DNA from: Penium margaritaceum
Lineage: Eukaryota; Streptophyta; Zygnematophyceae; Desmidiales; Peniaceae
DNA length: 29,578 nt
Assembly: GCA_023375785.1 (NCBI GenBank)
Contig: SZWC01025352.1
Coordinates: 4,243-33,820, forward strand
Direction: 5' to 3'
Under the pieces are notes generated by a model, which searched no databases, was not told where the DNA came from, and saw nothing but the letters and a program-made list of their open reading frames with translations. A program made the position numbers and the translations under genes. Of this stretch, positions 18,778-29,313 are shown piece after piece (position 1 is the stretch's first letter; each line of letters begins with the position of its first letter).

Positions 18778-18802
18778 GCAAAAGCTGCTCTGCAGCTTTT
18801 GC
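18778..18802 (+). repeat. Perfect hairpin at the leader's 3' part
   Basis: GCAAAAGCTGC, loop TCT, GCAGCTTTTGC: an 11-bp perfect stem about 270 bp upstream of the gag start. Position fits a leader RNA structure (for example packaging), which is inference. Confidence 0.85.
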
Positions 18803-19071
18803 GCAACCGCCGCGGATCGGCTGCACGCTCGCGCAGAACCGCGAGAGTTAAAAAAAGAAGGAAAGGGGGAGTCAAGCTCAAATCAGCAATTTTTGCTTGC
18901 TGACGTCATCATGTCGTGCTGTCGTCAGTAGCCACCTGCTGACGTCTGCACCATACTTAGCCAAATGTTTGACCGGATAGTAAAAGATTGCCAGCGTTTG
19001 AACTCCTCGAGAAACGCTCACGCTTTTGCAATCTGACAAATCTGACCTGTCGACCCATACTGAGAGGCGAC

Positions 19072-20550
19072 ATGGACTCGTCTGACAAGAAGGGGAAGGG
19101 GACAGGTGATCCCTCCTCCTCTTTTTCTGGGGTCCTGAGCCCACGCTCGCAGGTCATTGAGGACCTGCGGAGCCACCAGGATGAGATGCGTCGCCTACAG
19201 TGGGAGCAAACTGATGCCATCCGCACCCTGACTGAGCTTCTGCGTGCCCGGTCCACGGTTCCACTGCAAGTTTCCGAGGGAGCTGCTGGCGTCGTAGTCT
19301 CTACACGGCAGTCGGCTGAGGCACCCGTGACACAAGCTAGACCTGACCCACCACCTCCTGACCTCCTGGATGATGATCCATTTATGCCTGGTATGATAGG
19401 GGACTCCCCGGATCATGAGATGTGAGTTCTTCAGGAGCGCCTCCGTCAGCTGCAGACGGGTACCAGATCTCCTTGGTTTCCTCCGATACGATCGTCACTC
19501 GACTATCCCGATGATTATCCTCTTCCAGGAGTCTTCCTCATCCCTTGTCCTCCTCGGCCTGCGGTTGCTCTCCCCACGGAGCGGCAACCCAAGGACTTTG
19601 AGGCACCACCTCCACGGTACATCAGTGAGGACGGCTTGAACTACTGGGAGATCCTCTTTCAGGTTTGGGCTACTTCAGAGTCAGTGTGGCCCTACTACCA
19701 TAGCTCGTATCAGCCTACAAACCCAGCACAAGTGCTGATAGCAGCCAGGGCGATGCGCAGACTCCTCTATGCCATGCCACGCGAGACCGTCGTTGATTTT
19801 CGCCCCTTCCTTGGCGAGGCTGGCACAAGCATCGGCGTTGATCCACGCGCAGGTTGGGATCTTGCCTTATCCCTGCTGGCCGCAGAGACGCACACCACTC
19901 GTGTAGTACACATTCGTGCCTTCCACTCTCTCCGCCACGGGCCTGCAAAGCCTGCACCCGATTACTGGCGACGCGCCATGCGCATCTACACGCGCCTTGG
20001 GACCTCAGGAGGCACACAGCCGTGGGCGCTCCGTACGATGATGCTCGGAGTTTGCCTTGAATACACTGAAATCTTCACACGGTACAGTGACGCTGTCCTC
20101 GAGCCCTTTTCAGCCACTCTACAGCTTCTCCCGTGGGCGCATCAGCTCTTCCTCTAGGTGACTTCAGCCCGCGAGGCAGCCGTGGCCCATCAGGAGACTT
20201 CTCATGCTGCCGCAGTCGTCGCATCACAACCATATTCCTTCCTGTAGTCTCCTTCTTCATCCTCCATCATGTCCTCATCTTCCTCCTCCTCTTCGGCCCC
20301 GTCTACACCCACACAGACATAGGGTGTTGTAGTAGCAGCTCAAGGGAAGAAGAAGAAAGGGAAACATGGATCAGGTCAGCAACAGTCACAGCAAAAGTCG
20401 TCATCCAATGGTAGCGGTGGACGTTCTGTTCACTGCTACAACTGTGGAGGCGCCCATCGCTACACCGAGTGCCAGCAGCCGCTTGAATGGGCACGGATTA
20501 CTCGTGGGCTCCAGGCTGCACTCGCCCTCCATTCAACGTCCAGCACGTCA
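19072..20550 (+). pseudogene. Copia B gag with zinc knuckle
   Basis: The likely start is ATG 19072 (MDSSDKKGKG); the same frame is open from 18988. A helical stretch (VIEDLRSHQDEMRRLQWEQTD) precedes the capsid (LNYWEILFQVWATSESVWPYY, ..HSLRHGPAKPAPDYWRRAMRIYTRLG). A Ser-rich and Lys-rich linker follows, then the knuckle C-YN-C-GGA-H-RYTE-C (20434-20472), a CX2CX3HX4C variant. One continuous frame is interrupted only by TGA 19423 and TAG 20155, 20245 and 20320. Gag would build the particle and bind RNA. Confidence 0.88.
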
Positions 20551-21363
20551 TCCTTGCCATCATCTGGACGCGTGGCGACCACGACTGCAGCTGTTCCCGC
20601 TTCCTCACCGGTGAGTAGCAGTGATCCGGACCCACACGACCGCACTATCGTTGAGCTCCAACACCTTTTGGCGCTCCACTTTCAGGGAGGTGCGAGTGTG
20701 TTTTCATCATCGGGTGGTCCACAGACGGTCAGTCCATCCGTTCCTGTGGGTTGTGACAACACGTGTGGGGGAGCACAGTCAGCATATGATGATGATGGGC
20801 CTGACTACACCGATTGGGTTCATGAGTCTCATCTTTGTGCCCTACATCGTTCCTCCCCACTGACGGCTCAGCATCCCTCTGATGCCGAGTGTTGCATTGC
20901 CCGTTGTACAGTGACGTCCACTAGTCGTGACTCCGGTGGCACTTGGATCATCGATTCTGGTGCCACTCATCACATGACGTGTCGTCGTAATGATTTTGTT
21001 GTTCTCCGTCCTGTCACATCGGTCCGTTCCGTCCGTACGGGATCTGGTTAGTCCTTGCCAGTCCATGGTGTTTGGGTTGTATGTTTCAACGGTCCGTCTG
21101 TCCCCTTGTACCTTTCTGACGTGTTGTTTGTGCCTGATCTTGAGCTCAGCCTACTTTCTGTGCGTGCTTGCACACTGATGGGTATCTTAGTGGAGCATAC
21201 CGCAGACTCAACGACTGTGACTGCTACTGACACTCACAGCGTTGTACTTTGTGCCTCAGTCGTAGATGATCCGTATCGCGTCTCTCGAACATCCTCCCCT
21301 TGCTCTCCTTCCTCCTCCGGTCGGGTCTTTGTCACTATTGTTCTGTCTCCGAACACCAGTGAT
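20551..21363 (+). pseudogene. Copia B aspartic protease
   Basis: The same frame as gag continues through a Ser/Thr linker into GTWIIDSGATHHMTCRRNDF, with the catalytic Asp at 20953-20955. Then VHGVWVVCFNG, LYLSDVLFVPDLELSLLSVRACTLMG is the typical Copia protease C-terminal half. A TAG at 21049-21051 follows VRTGSG. The active-site triad is intact. Confidence 0.88.
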
Positions 21364-22232
21364 CACTTCATCGCCGTCTGTGTCACGTGGGCTCCGATAC
21401 TGTGTCAAAGCTCATTCGGACAGAGCTAGCTCTCGATCTTGACACGGCTTCTTTCAAGAAGCCACCCAAGACCGACTGTCTCTTTTGTGCTAAGGGGAAG
21501 ATGCACCGATGCACCTACCCTTGCTCTCGTTCCCAAGCGTTTCGGCCTCTCGAGCTAGTTCACCCAGACCTTCTCGGTCCTCTTCTGGTCGAGTCCCTAT
21601 CTGATCGGGGCCGGTATGTTCTGACTCCGACTGACGACTTTACCCGGATGCGGTGGGTCTACAGCCTGCGTCAGAAGAACAACGCCTCCCTTGTGGTTTG
21701 ACTCTGGCTAATGATGGCTGAGCGTCAGACACGTCACACGCTGCATACTTTCCGCTCGGATCGCGACGGTGAGTTCCTTGGCGAGATGGATGGGTTCTTT
21801 GCTGAGCACGGGATTTTTCACCAGGTCTCCACTCCTGCTACCCCTCACCAGAACGATGTTATCGAGCGCTGGAACCGCACCATGGAGGATGCGGTTAGCG
21901 CTATGCGTTCTGAGTGCGGTCTCCCTGAGTCCATTGTCTTTGAGGGTTTTGCGTACATGACTTGGGATTGGAACCGCCTCCCACACGGTCCGCTTCCGGA
22001 CCATATTACACCGTATGAGCTCTGGTTTGGACACCGTGCTGACCTTTGTCTCGCTCACGTATGGGGATTCCTGGCCTCCGTGGGGTACACCGAGGAGCAG
22101 CAGGGGTCCAAGGTCTCACCTCGGGGCCGCCTGTGTGCCTTCGTGGACATTTCCCCGCGGTTGAAAGCTTGGCGCTTCTGGGATCCTACTCGTCGTCGCG
22201 TCATTGAGTCACGCGACGCGCTCTTTTTTTAG
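21364..22232 (+). pseudogene. Copia B integrase
   Basis: After a frameshift near 21365 the frame reads RRLCHVGSDTVSKLI, CLFCAKGKMHR (zinc Cys pair), LVHPDLLGPLLVES (Asp 21567-21569), YVLTPTDDFTRMRWVY, FRSDRDGEFLGE (Asp 21759-21761), PHQNDVIERWNRTMEDAV (Glu 21864-21866), FAYMTWDWNRLPHGPLPDHITPYELWFGHRADL. All three DDE residues are present. TGA 21699 stands where Arg is expected and TAG 22230 closes the open part, with homology continuing. Confidence 0.92.
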
Positions 22233-22800
22233 TCTCTCACCTACCGTGTCCTGACTTCGATCACGACACTCTCCGCCACACATGTTCCTACCTGTGAGGG
22301 TTCCCGACGGATGGGGGAGATTTCTACGCCAGCGAGCACCTCTCACCAGGCTGATGTGTCCGTTGGAGCCCCCCTCACCTCTCGGTCTCCGGCCCTTGAT
22401 GACCCGTCGATCATCGCCGTCGGTCCAGAGACCTCGCTCGTACAGCCTGCTTCATGCCCCACAGGTGCCCTTGCTTCTGTTTCCGCGCCTACTTCTGCGT
22501 CAGTACTTGCGTCTGCTGGCACTCCTATCTCTCTGTCAGGTCCTGTCTCTCTGTCAGTGCTCTCACACCCAGCCCCATGGCCCCCACACACGTATTTCCT
22601 CGCACGGCATCACCTGTCTTGCTTAGTCCCCACCAGCTGTGGTCGTGCCTATCCCTGAGCCTCAGGTGTGCCCTTCGAGATCCGGTTACTCCCGTGAGCC
22701 CGGTGGCCGTCTTCGACCATTGGATTCCGGAGCTCAGCGAGCACCGCGCCCCGCACCTAGGCGCCCTTCTCGCAGCATCGCGAGTGGTGACCCCGGCACA
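22233..22800 (+). other. Integrase-RT linker of Copia B
   Basis: Low-complexity Ser/Pro/Ala-rich coding sequence (SVSAPTSASVLASAGTPISL) joining integrase to RT, with a frameshift near 22640. It corresponds to the 36-bp minisatellite region of Copia A but is not regularly tandem here. Confidence 0.75.
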
Positions 22801-23815
22801 AATGCCCTAGGCCTGAGTGTCCGCACTGAGCTCACAGAGGTACATCCAACGTACCCCGTAGGGCACAATCTTGTCACTCGCGAGTTCTATATCGCTTGTG
22901 ATGCAGCAGCTGATCTTGTGGTCATCAGGCCTAGCACCAAGGCGTGTGCCCTTGCCACGCAGAACTATCCCTCTATGGCGCCCGACCCGGGTACCCTGAG
23001 GGAATCTCTCTCATCTCAGGATGCTGACGCTTGGCGCGCTGCCTGCGAGGATGAGCTTCGCGCTATCCGAGAGCATAGAGTCTACGAGCTTGTCGACGTT
23101 CCGCTTGGGAGGAAGGCTATTCAGGTCAAGTGGGTCTTTCGCAAGAAAGTGAAGCCGGATGGCTCACTGGAACGCTACAAGGCCCGCTTGGTCGTCAAGG
23201 GGTACTCTCAGATTGAGGGCGTCGATTACACCAACACTCTTGCCCCTGTCGGCCGCATGACCTCAGCTCGAGCTCTATTCGGTGTAGTGGCTCAGCATGA
23301 CTGGGAGCTGCACCAGATGGATGTGAACAATGTATTCCTCCTTGGCTCTCTGGATGAGGAGATTTACGTGGCTCAGCCACCAGGTTTTGAGGACGGTGAC
23401 AAGGTCTGGCGCTTGCGCAAGTCCTTGTATGGCCTGAAGCAGTCTCCGCAGTGTTGGAACCGGGAGATCACCGGCACTTTGACTCGTGTGGGATATGTAC
23501 AGTGCGAGGCTGATCCCTCTCTCTTCATCCTACCGACACCCGAGCGGTTCACCACCATCCTGGTCTATGTCGATGACCTTCTGATTGCGTCTCCGTCCCT
23601 TGAGGCCGTGAAGGAGGCCAAGGCTGTTCTTTAGAGCGCCTACATGATGAAAGACCTCGGTCCTGCATCGGTGTTTTTTGGTATGGAGATTGTGCGAGAT
23701 CGTAGACGTCGGACACTGTTGCTGCATCAGGCCCGATATACACGATTTGTGGGGGAGCGTTTCAGCAACCTCCTTGGTGCAGTGCCCACCGCTTCCACAC
23801 CTCTTACATCTAATG
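22801..23815 (+). pseudogene. Copia B reverse transcriptase
   Basis: Motifs in order: [114 protein letters not shown], then LVYVDDLLIA with the YVDD box at 23566-23577. TAG 23632 interrupts before SAYMMKDLGPASVFFGMEIV. The essential aspartates are present, in contrast to Copia A. The frame runs unbroken from about 22640 to past 24200 apart from two TAG codons. Confidence 0.93.
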
Positions 23816-24550
23816 GGTAGGATGCCCTGAAGGTGGATGATCCCACACAACTGGGGGAGACAGTGGACGTGACCTTGTACCTCCGTCTCATCGCATCTCT
23901 GATGTACCTGGCCACTACCACACGTCCTGACATTGATTTTACTATCAACCTCCTCGCTCAGTTCTCGCAGGCTCCACGTGCGAGAGCCCTTCACGCGGCT
24001 GTGCGAGTGGTGCGGTACGTGGTCTCCACACCGTACCTCGGACTCTGGTTTCGTCGACAGTGTTCAATGGTCCTTGAAGGCTACACAGACAACGACTGGG
24101 CCTGGAGCCTAGATGGACGCAGCCGTAGTGGCTACGTGTTCCTGCTCGGCAGTACCGCTTTGTCTTGGCATAGCGGGAAGCAGGGTTGCATTGCACGTAA
24201 CTCATCAGAGGCAGAGTACGTTGCTTTGGGCGCAGGGGCTGCTGAGGCGGTATGGCTGCAGTGGCTGTTTCTTGAGCTTTGTCAGCCAGTACCCGCCATT
24301 GTGCTTTGGTTGCGACAACCAGAGTGCTCTCGCCATTGCAGAGAACTCCGGTGTCTTTCACGCTCGCACGAAGCACATTGCGGTTGAGCATCACTTTGTG
24401 CATGATCTGGTGGAGCGACACGTGATCTCCGTCATGTGGGTTGGCACTGACATGCAGTGTGCTCATTTCTTGATGAAGGCACTAGCTCGCGGAAAGTTCC
24501 TGGTGGCCATTCGTTCTGTTGGGCTTCGCCCCATGCCTGAGGGTGGTTGA
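23816..24550 (+). pseudogene. Copia B RNase H
   Basis: TAG 23818 (Copia A has CAG here) is followed by YLRLIASLMYLATTTRPDIDFTINLLAQF, GYTDNDWAWSLDGRSRSGYVFLLG, ISGKQ-type SGKQGCIARNSSEAEYVALGAGA; after a frameshift near 24305, CDNQSALAIAENSGVFHARTKHIAVEHHF and CAHFLMKALARGKF. It ends at TGA 24548-24550. Catalytic Asp, Glu and Asp are present. It degrades the RNA strand during reverse transcription. Confidence 0.92.
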
Positions 24551-24567
24551 GTGTGGGATGTGTGTCC

Positions 24568-25400
24568 AAATGGAAACTATGCAGCAGGTTGGGGCAGTAG
24601 CGTTGTTGATGCAGCGTGCGGGCTTCCACGCTCATTGCTTAAGTCAGCTGCCCCCTCAGTCTGCTGCTCTAGAGTCTAAGTCTGGAAGCTCTGGGTTTTG
24701 TTACTCAGAAACACGCGCGCCAGAGTTAGCGCCTGAAAGCAGCTGAAAACTGATAATGACTGATTAGGAATGAAAAATGAACAGCAATGGGGGACCCCTC
24801 CAAGTTCTAGCCCCCCCCCCCCCCCAGCTCTGTAGAGCTTGTTACTCAGTTCATCAGCCAATCAGAAAATAGCTCAGTTCAGGCTGGCAGGTTTTCTCGG
24901 TGAGGCCTGCCAGACAACCGACAGCCCAAAACCCGGGCGTCGTCCATTTTGCCTGAAAACTGGACTATACCATAATACCGACGCTGCGAACGCAGCCGTG
25001 CGGTCAGAATCTGCTGAAAAAATAGTAGCAAGGAGTTATGGCAGCCTGAACCCAGGTAGTGCCCACGGTGGTTTATGCTGCCAAACAGGGCCATGCAACA
25101 TGCAACTGGGACCTTAGGCAGTGCATGACGATGCAGGCACGACAGTACGCGCTAGACGCATGCAGACAGCGACTACGGTGGCAGTGACTGCCGGCAGTGC
25201 GACCGCCGAGGAGGCCTGCCGATGGAGCTGATCACGTCGCCGGAGAGAGGAGGCTCCAGCGAACTGCGAGACGACCTCAGCGTGCGTCGGCTCCACCGGA
25301 CGACACTCCATCGGCGTCGAGTCTCGCCGTCAGTCATCTGCACGCCGATGTACACAAGCCGGGAGGACACAACAGAGCACAATGAGCACAAAAACCAACA
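24568..25400 (-). mobile_element. LTR family alpha, minus copy, inserted behind Copia B pol
   Basis: On the minus strand it starts TGTTGGTTTTTGTGC (25400) and aligns along its length with the plus copy at 16041-16890. TGTCC (24563-24567) and TGTCA (25401-25405) could be a 5-bp TSD with one change. With those limits the end reads TTTCCATTT, not CA. It separates Copia B pol from its polypurine tract, so it is a later insertion, probably a solo LTR. Exact ends need alignment. Confidence 0.75.
24811..24825. repeat. 15-base poly-C run inside LTR alpha (minus copy)
   Basis: The plus copy has only a short G run (AGGGGAG, about 16643) at the same place, so the homopolymer expanded in this copy or is a sequencing artefact. 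Confidence 0.85.
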
Positions 25401-25480
25401 TGTCAGTGTCCTTTCTGTTATACACACACTATTGTACTTGTCTCAGTGCTGCACGGGTATGGACATGCGTACCATCGGGT

Positions 25481-25490
25481 CATGGGGGAG
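25481..25490 (+). other. Polypurine tract of Copia B
   Basis: CATGGGGGAG directly before the 3' LTR start TGTTGTG at 25491. Confidence 0.85.
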
Positions 25491-25761
25491 TGTTGTGATT
25501 TGTGACGTTCTTGTACAGTCTACTGTGACCACTCGGCCGTGTCTATACTCGTGCAGATCCCTGAGGCGGGCCCTGGTGACACCGGTGCAACGACTGGCAG
25601 CGGACTACCAGCTTGGAGCTGGCCGACTACTGTTCGAGAGCCCTGGACACAGCCGGGACTTCTTGCTGTTTTTTCTGCAACTTGCAGAAGTTTTTTCGGC
25701 GGACTGGCCATGAGCCCGATTGTGCATGTTTTTGCATTTCGTGTCCACCGTCTGACAATGG
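25491..25761 (+). mobile_element. 3' LTR of Copia B, truncated by insertion
   Basis: Matches the first 270 or so bases of the 5' LTR from TGTTGTGATTTGTG to GTCTGACAATGG, then stops where the minus-strand element's LTR ends. AATGG (25757-25761) is the expected left TSD of that insertion. The rest of this LTR should lie beyond the right edge of the window. Confidence 0.88.
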
Positions 25762-26480
25762 TGAGATGTTTCCTAGAACCTTCCTAACCACTTGCCGCGA
25801 CACTAGGCGTCAGCGCCAGGTCAGCGTGTGACAACAGTCACAAGTTAAAAACAAAACTGCAAGGGTCTGGGTTGGGACACGAACAGAGTGTCAGGAAACT
25901 CAAAACTGAATATAATTGCAGAGAGAAATGACAAATGACAGGTCCAGGGCATAAATACCTGCCGCGGCGCACGGCGGGTGTCGCACGCGGCAGTCCAAGA
26001 GCTGTCCTAAAACCGGCCCAAAACCACTGTTTTGGCCGCAACTCTGCGCACAGACATCCAAACGTAACACCNTGGCTGAGCAAAGACAGGACAGGATGAC
26101 TCGGGAAACCAAACATGGCAAGCACCAATCAAGCATGCCACAGCACAAGGTCTCCTCGTGACAATGGTGCGCACCACCAAGTGCCCGGGTCTCGACCATG
26201 CACGAACGCAATCACACACACGTGTCAAACATCATGCAAAGAGACAAAGAAACAAGGTCTCCTCGTGACTCCGGAAGAATGTCTCCGGATATCCGGGTCT
26301 CGACCACATCATGCATGGATCACACATAGCACATGGGGACAAAGGGTCTCCACATCACACCGGTGGAACTCACCAGGTGCGCGGGCCTCGACCAACATAA
26401 CCTCAATCACAACGTCATGCCACATCCAAGCAAACTTGCTGTCCTCACAAGAGTGTCAGGCCAAAGCCCACACACCAACA
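25762..26480 (-). mobile_element. 3' LTR of the gag-only element
   Basis: 719 bp, starting TGTTGGTGTGTGGGC and ending AACATCTCA on the minus strand. The half from about 26035 to 25762 matches the Copia B LTR (17696-18193): the block AAAACAGTG.TTTTGGGCCGG to CATTTCTCTCTGCAA is nearly identical, and the GGTTAGGAAGG..ATCTCA end is recognisable. The upstream half is unrelated to Copia B and holds three palindromic units. A TATTTAT box lies at 25957-25951. One N occurs at 26072. Confidence 0.85.
26149..26393 (-). repeat. Three palindromic units in the U3 of the gag-only element
   Basis: Units at 26149-26197, 26256-26305 and 26345-26393, inverted relative to those at 14.5-15.5 kb but in the same sense relative to their LTR. 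Outer parts GGTCGAGACCCG and ACGAGGAGACC are kept in two of three; the inner arms change together (TGGTG/CACCA, CCGGA/TCCGG, CCTGGTG/CACCGG). Confidence 0.87.
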
Positions 26481-26490
26481 CTCCCCCTGG
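26481..26490 (-). other. Polypurine tract of the gag-only element
   Basis: On the minus strand CCAGGGGGAG directly precedes the LTR start TGTTGG. A second GGGGGAG copy occurs near 26515. Confidence 0.75.
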
Positions 26491-26590
26491 GCTGTACACG
26501 CTAACAGTATGGCTCCCCCATGGCCACATAACCCTGCACAGCTATAGCAACGGCGACGGCGATGATGGTGGGATGTGCATGCACATAGCC

Positions 26591-29313
26591 TCACTCCACG
26601 GCATCGTCATCGCTGTCGTCGTCGTCACCACTGTAGTCGCCACTGCTGTCGTCACCTGGTGCTGCGACGAGGGCACGGCTGAGGGCCNCCTCCAACTGCA
26701 TCGCCTCCCGTATGTATGCCAGCTGCTGGGCTGCATGCTGCCACACGGACTGCGCTGCGTCGAGACGCGTGTGCAGTTCGTCGAGCTCTGCTGCGGCAGC
26801 CTGCTGGCCAGCTGTATCTACAGCGTGCAGGCGGTCAGTCACGGAATGAATCTGATGACGGACCTCCATCATGTGCGCATCGGCGCGAGTCACTGCCTCC
26901 TGCATCCTCGTCTCCTCGTCGCGTAGGAAGCTCTCCACGCCAACAGGTGACTCAGCTGCTACCTGATCACCAGCTGCTGGCACGGGGTCGCCACCACTCA
27001 ACGTGTCCGCATCTGTAGCAGCTGCACAAGAAGGGGGTGGTGCTGCGGAGTCACTGGCTGCTGCTGACACACTTGACACTCGGGTGTCAGGTGGCCAGAC
27101 GTCGTCATCCGTCGGTGTAAACGCCGAGCCCCTGGTGCACAACCAATCGTCCACCTGCTGCTGTGCGTCCGCCCGTCGCCAACGTGCATCCTGTAGGGAC
27201 ACTCCGCCGCCTCGAGACGGGTGTGCACATCCTCCATGCACTCCTCAGCAACCTGTCGTGCAGAAGCATCTGTAGTGTACCAACGGCTGCTGGCCTCCCT
27301 AAGCTCAGTCATGAGACTCTGCACATGCGCCTCCGCTCGAGCCACCACTGCCTCCTGCCCGTCGACCGCGGAGCGTAGGCACTCGGATATAGGAACTGTA
27401 GCCTCCAGTGTAGCTGTGTCATCAGCTGGAACCGCCATGGTGTCAGCGACATCGGTCAAGGCAACGAGGGGACGGAGGTCCGCAGCACGCTCTGCATCCT
27501 CCATGTCGCACACGTGGACGTCTGCTGTCGCCGAGAGGCCATGTCGTGCTCGTGCCGCGGCTACTGCAAATACGGCAGCGCACTGGGCCTCTACGTCTGC
27601 CTCCGACCCTGTATCAGACCACTCCACAACGGACGACTGGTCCTCATAGAGGAAATCCGCCTCGTCCTGGCAGTCCACCACCTCCTCCTGCTGCCCAACA
27701 CTATATGCCAGAACCACCTGGGCGTCGACTGTGGGCCGAGCATCAGCATCTGTATCACCTGCTCCTCCTGCTACTGCTCCTGGCACCATGGCAGCTGTCT
27801 CCACACAAGCTAATGCTGGAGCGTGCGCATCGTCGGGCGCAGCTCCGGCATCGGCCGTCGTCACGTCATCCGCCAAAACATCGACGATCACCAACTCCAT
27901 CCCCGACTCTGACTCAGCATCGGACCAGTCCTCCTCTGACGAAGAGTCTCCGTCACAGCGAATATCTCCCCCCGCTGAACTCTCCGCTAGCTGAGTCTGC
28001 TGCGTGGCGTCATCCGCCTCAATCATCCTGCTCTGTAGANCCGCCGTGGTCATCAGCGTACAAACCATCCCCTCCACGACTGACACCTCGGCAGGAGCTG
28101 TGGGGACTCGGCAGGCCAACCCGTGGACAGGAGACGAGGGGATCTCGTCACCTGAGGCTCCTCCCACAGCCGCGTCTACTGCCAACGTGGCTGTGGTAAA
28201 CCCTGTCGCGACATCGATGGCTGCCGACACACCCACTGCCTGGACGTCTGGCGACACTCCACTGGTCGCGGAACGGACGTCTGCTCCACATGTGCCGGCT
28301 GACACTGCGACTGCTACTACTGCCTCATCCACTGGTACTGCCCCTCCTGCCTCTGTGGTCTCTGCTACGTCAACTGTCGTCTCCATCTCCATGTCTGCCT
28401 CCAACGGCGCGACAGACCACTCGTCCGTCGCCGACTCCACGTCGCCCTGTCGTGAAGCACCGTCTGTAGTATCTGTCATGCACTCTCCGGTGGTCGTCGG
28501 CGGACACTCCATCCCTCCCTCGACCGACGCACCGGTAGAAGCTGCGAACGGGTGCCACACTAACCCTACAACTGGGGAGGAGGGAGTCAGCTCCGTAGTG
28601 ATGTCTGCCGCAACTGTGTCTGCTGCTGCCTCCTCCACACGTCTCGCCAAACGTGCTATCCGCCGCCTCGCGTGCCGAGTCCGAGAACGACGATGGCGAG
28701 CTGAAAAGACTCCCACAGAAGCGGAGGGGTCACTGGTCGGGATGACTCCAACTGCCTCCAACACAGAGCGCAGGGTGTCAGATGTAGAGCTAAGGTCAGG
28801 AGGCGTGGCATCGTCAGGTGACGAAACTGACGGAGGTGAGGATGGCGAGAAGGAAGAAAGAGGTGTGGGAAGCGGCATGGTGGCAACAGCCCGCTCGGAG
28901 ACCACATGGTCTGTGAGCTGTTGAACCATGCGCTTCAGACCCTGGAGCTCGGCGTACACCACCGCCATAGCTCCACTGAGGGGCGCGACTGTATGAGCTG
29001 ATGTATCGGAGTCGGATGGTGGAGTAGGGCGGGACTGTAACCAAGGCGGTCGCCACCCAGCAGGGCGCTGGCGACACTGGCGCCAGCCATGGTGTCGGTC
29101 TCCGCAAAAGTAGCAGGCAAAGCCGTTGGACGCATGAGGCGTGTGCCACGGCTGCAACTGCCACTGTGGACGCGGCATCTGCCACGTATGCAGAGCCGGT
29201 GCCAGCCACGGCGCCGGCTGCATTCCCTGCCACGCCAGTGTGCTCATCTCAAGAGGCTGACGCGCGTGAGTGTACCAGACACTCGCTCCCGCTGGCTCAA
29301 GGCCACAGGGGGA
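26591..29313 (-). pseudogene. Large gag-like zinc-knuckle protein with acidic repeats, one frameshift
   Basis: The frame opens after a TGA near 29316, with a Met at 29247. A canonical CCHC knuckle, C-YF-C-GDRH-H-GWRQ-C, lies at 29115-29074, followed by a Trp/Pro-rich stretch and a helix (AVVYAELQGLKRMVQQLTDHV). Then come about 550 residues rich in Ala, Val, Asp and Thr with internal repeats: EWSVAPLEADME (about 28430), DWSDAESESGME (27930) and EWSDTGSEADVE (27620). A coiled-coil-like QEAV.RA.AH segment occurs twice (about 27350 and 26900). A frameshift near 27200 separates the first 680 residues from the final part, which ends in a very acidic tail (SGDDDDSDDDAVE) and TGA. One N interrupts it at 28040. 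Retroviral-type gag is inferred from knuckle and context; the N-terminal capsid is not seen. It could be a different nucleic-acid-binding protein. Confidence 0.7.

Larger units (their letters stand above)
17339..25761 (+). mobile_element. Ty1/copia element B, 3' LTR cut by a later insertion
   Basis: Complete order on the plus strand: 5' LTR, PBS-like site, CAG-rich leader, gag, zinc knuckle, protease, integrase, RT, RNase H (ends 24550), polypurine tract 25481-25490, and 271 bp of the 3' LTR before the minus-strand gag-only element begins at 25762. The 5' and 3' LTR parts differ at about twenty places in some 265 bp by eye, so the insertion is not recent. Catalytic residues of protease, integrase and RT survive. 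Damage is limited to nine in-frame stops and about three frameshifts. A minus-strand LTR lies between pol and the polypurine tract. Confidence 0.92.

Noticed and set aside
18199..18826. Minus-strand Cys/Leu/Ala-rich open frames
   Set aside because: They are translations of the CAG/GCA triplet tract in all frames, with no domain.
8430..24550. Reassigned genetic code with TAG/TAA as glutamine (as in some ulvophyte algae)
   Set aside because: Many in-frame TAGs sit at Gln codons and the real ends are TGA, which made this tempting. But several TAGs replace conserved Trp, TGA also occurs in frame, and frameshifts are present, so ordinary decay by C-to-T is simpler.
8430..24550. Fungal RIP as the cause of C-to-T stops
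   Set aside because: RIP would strip CpA broadly and lower GC; CA dinucleotides are abundant and the sequence is GC-rich.
28004..28924. 306-residue plus-strand open frame
   Set aside because: Antisense to the zinc-knuckle ORF; Ser/Thr/Ala-rich with no motif. The minus strand has the knuckle, polypurine tract and LTR in order.
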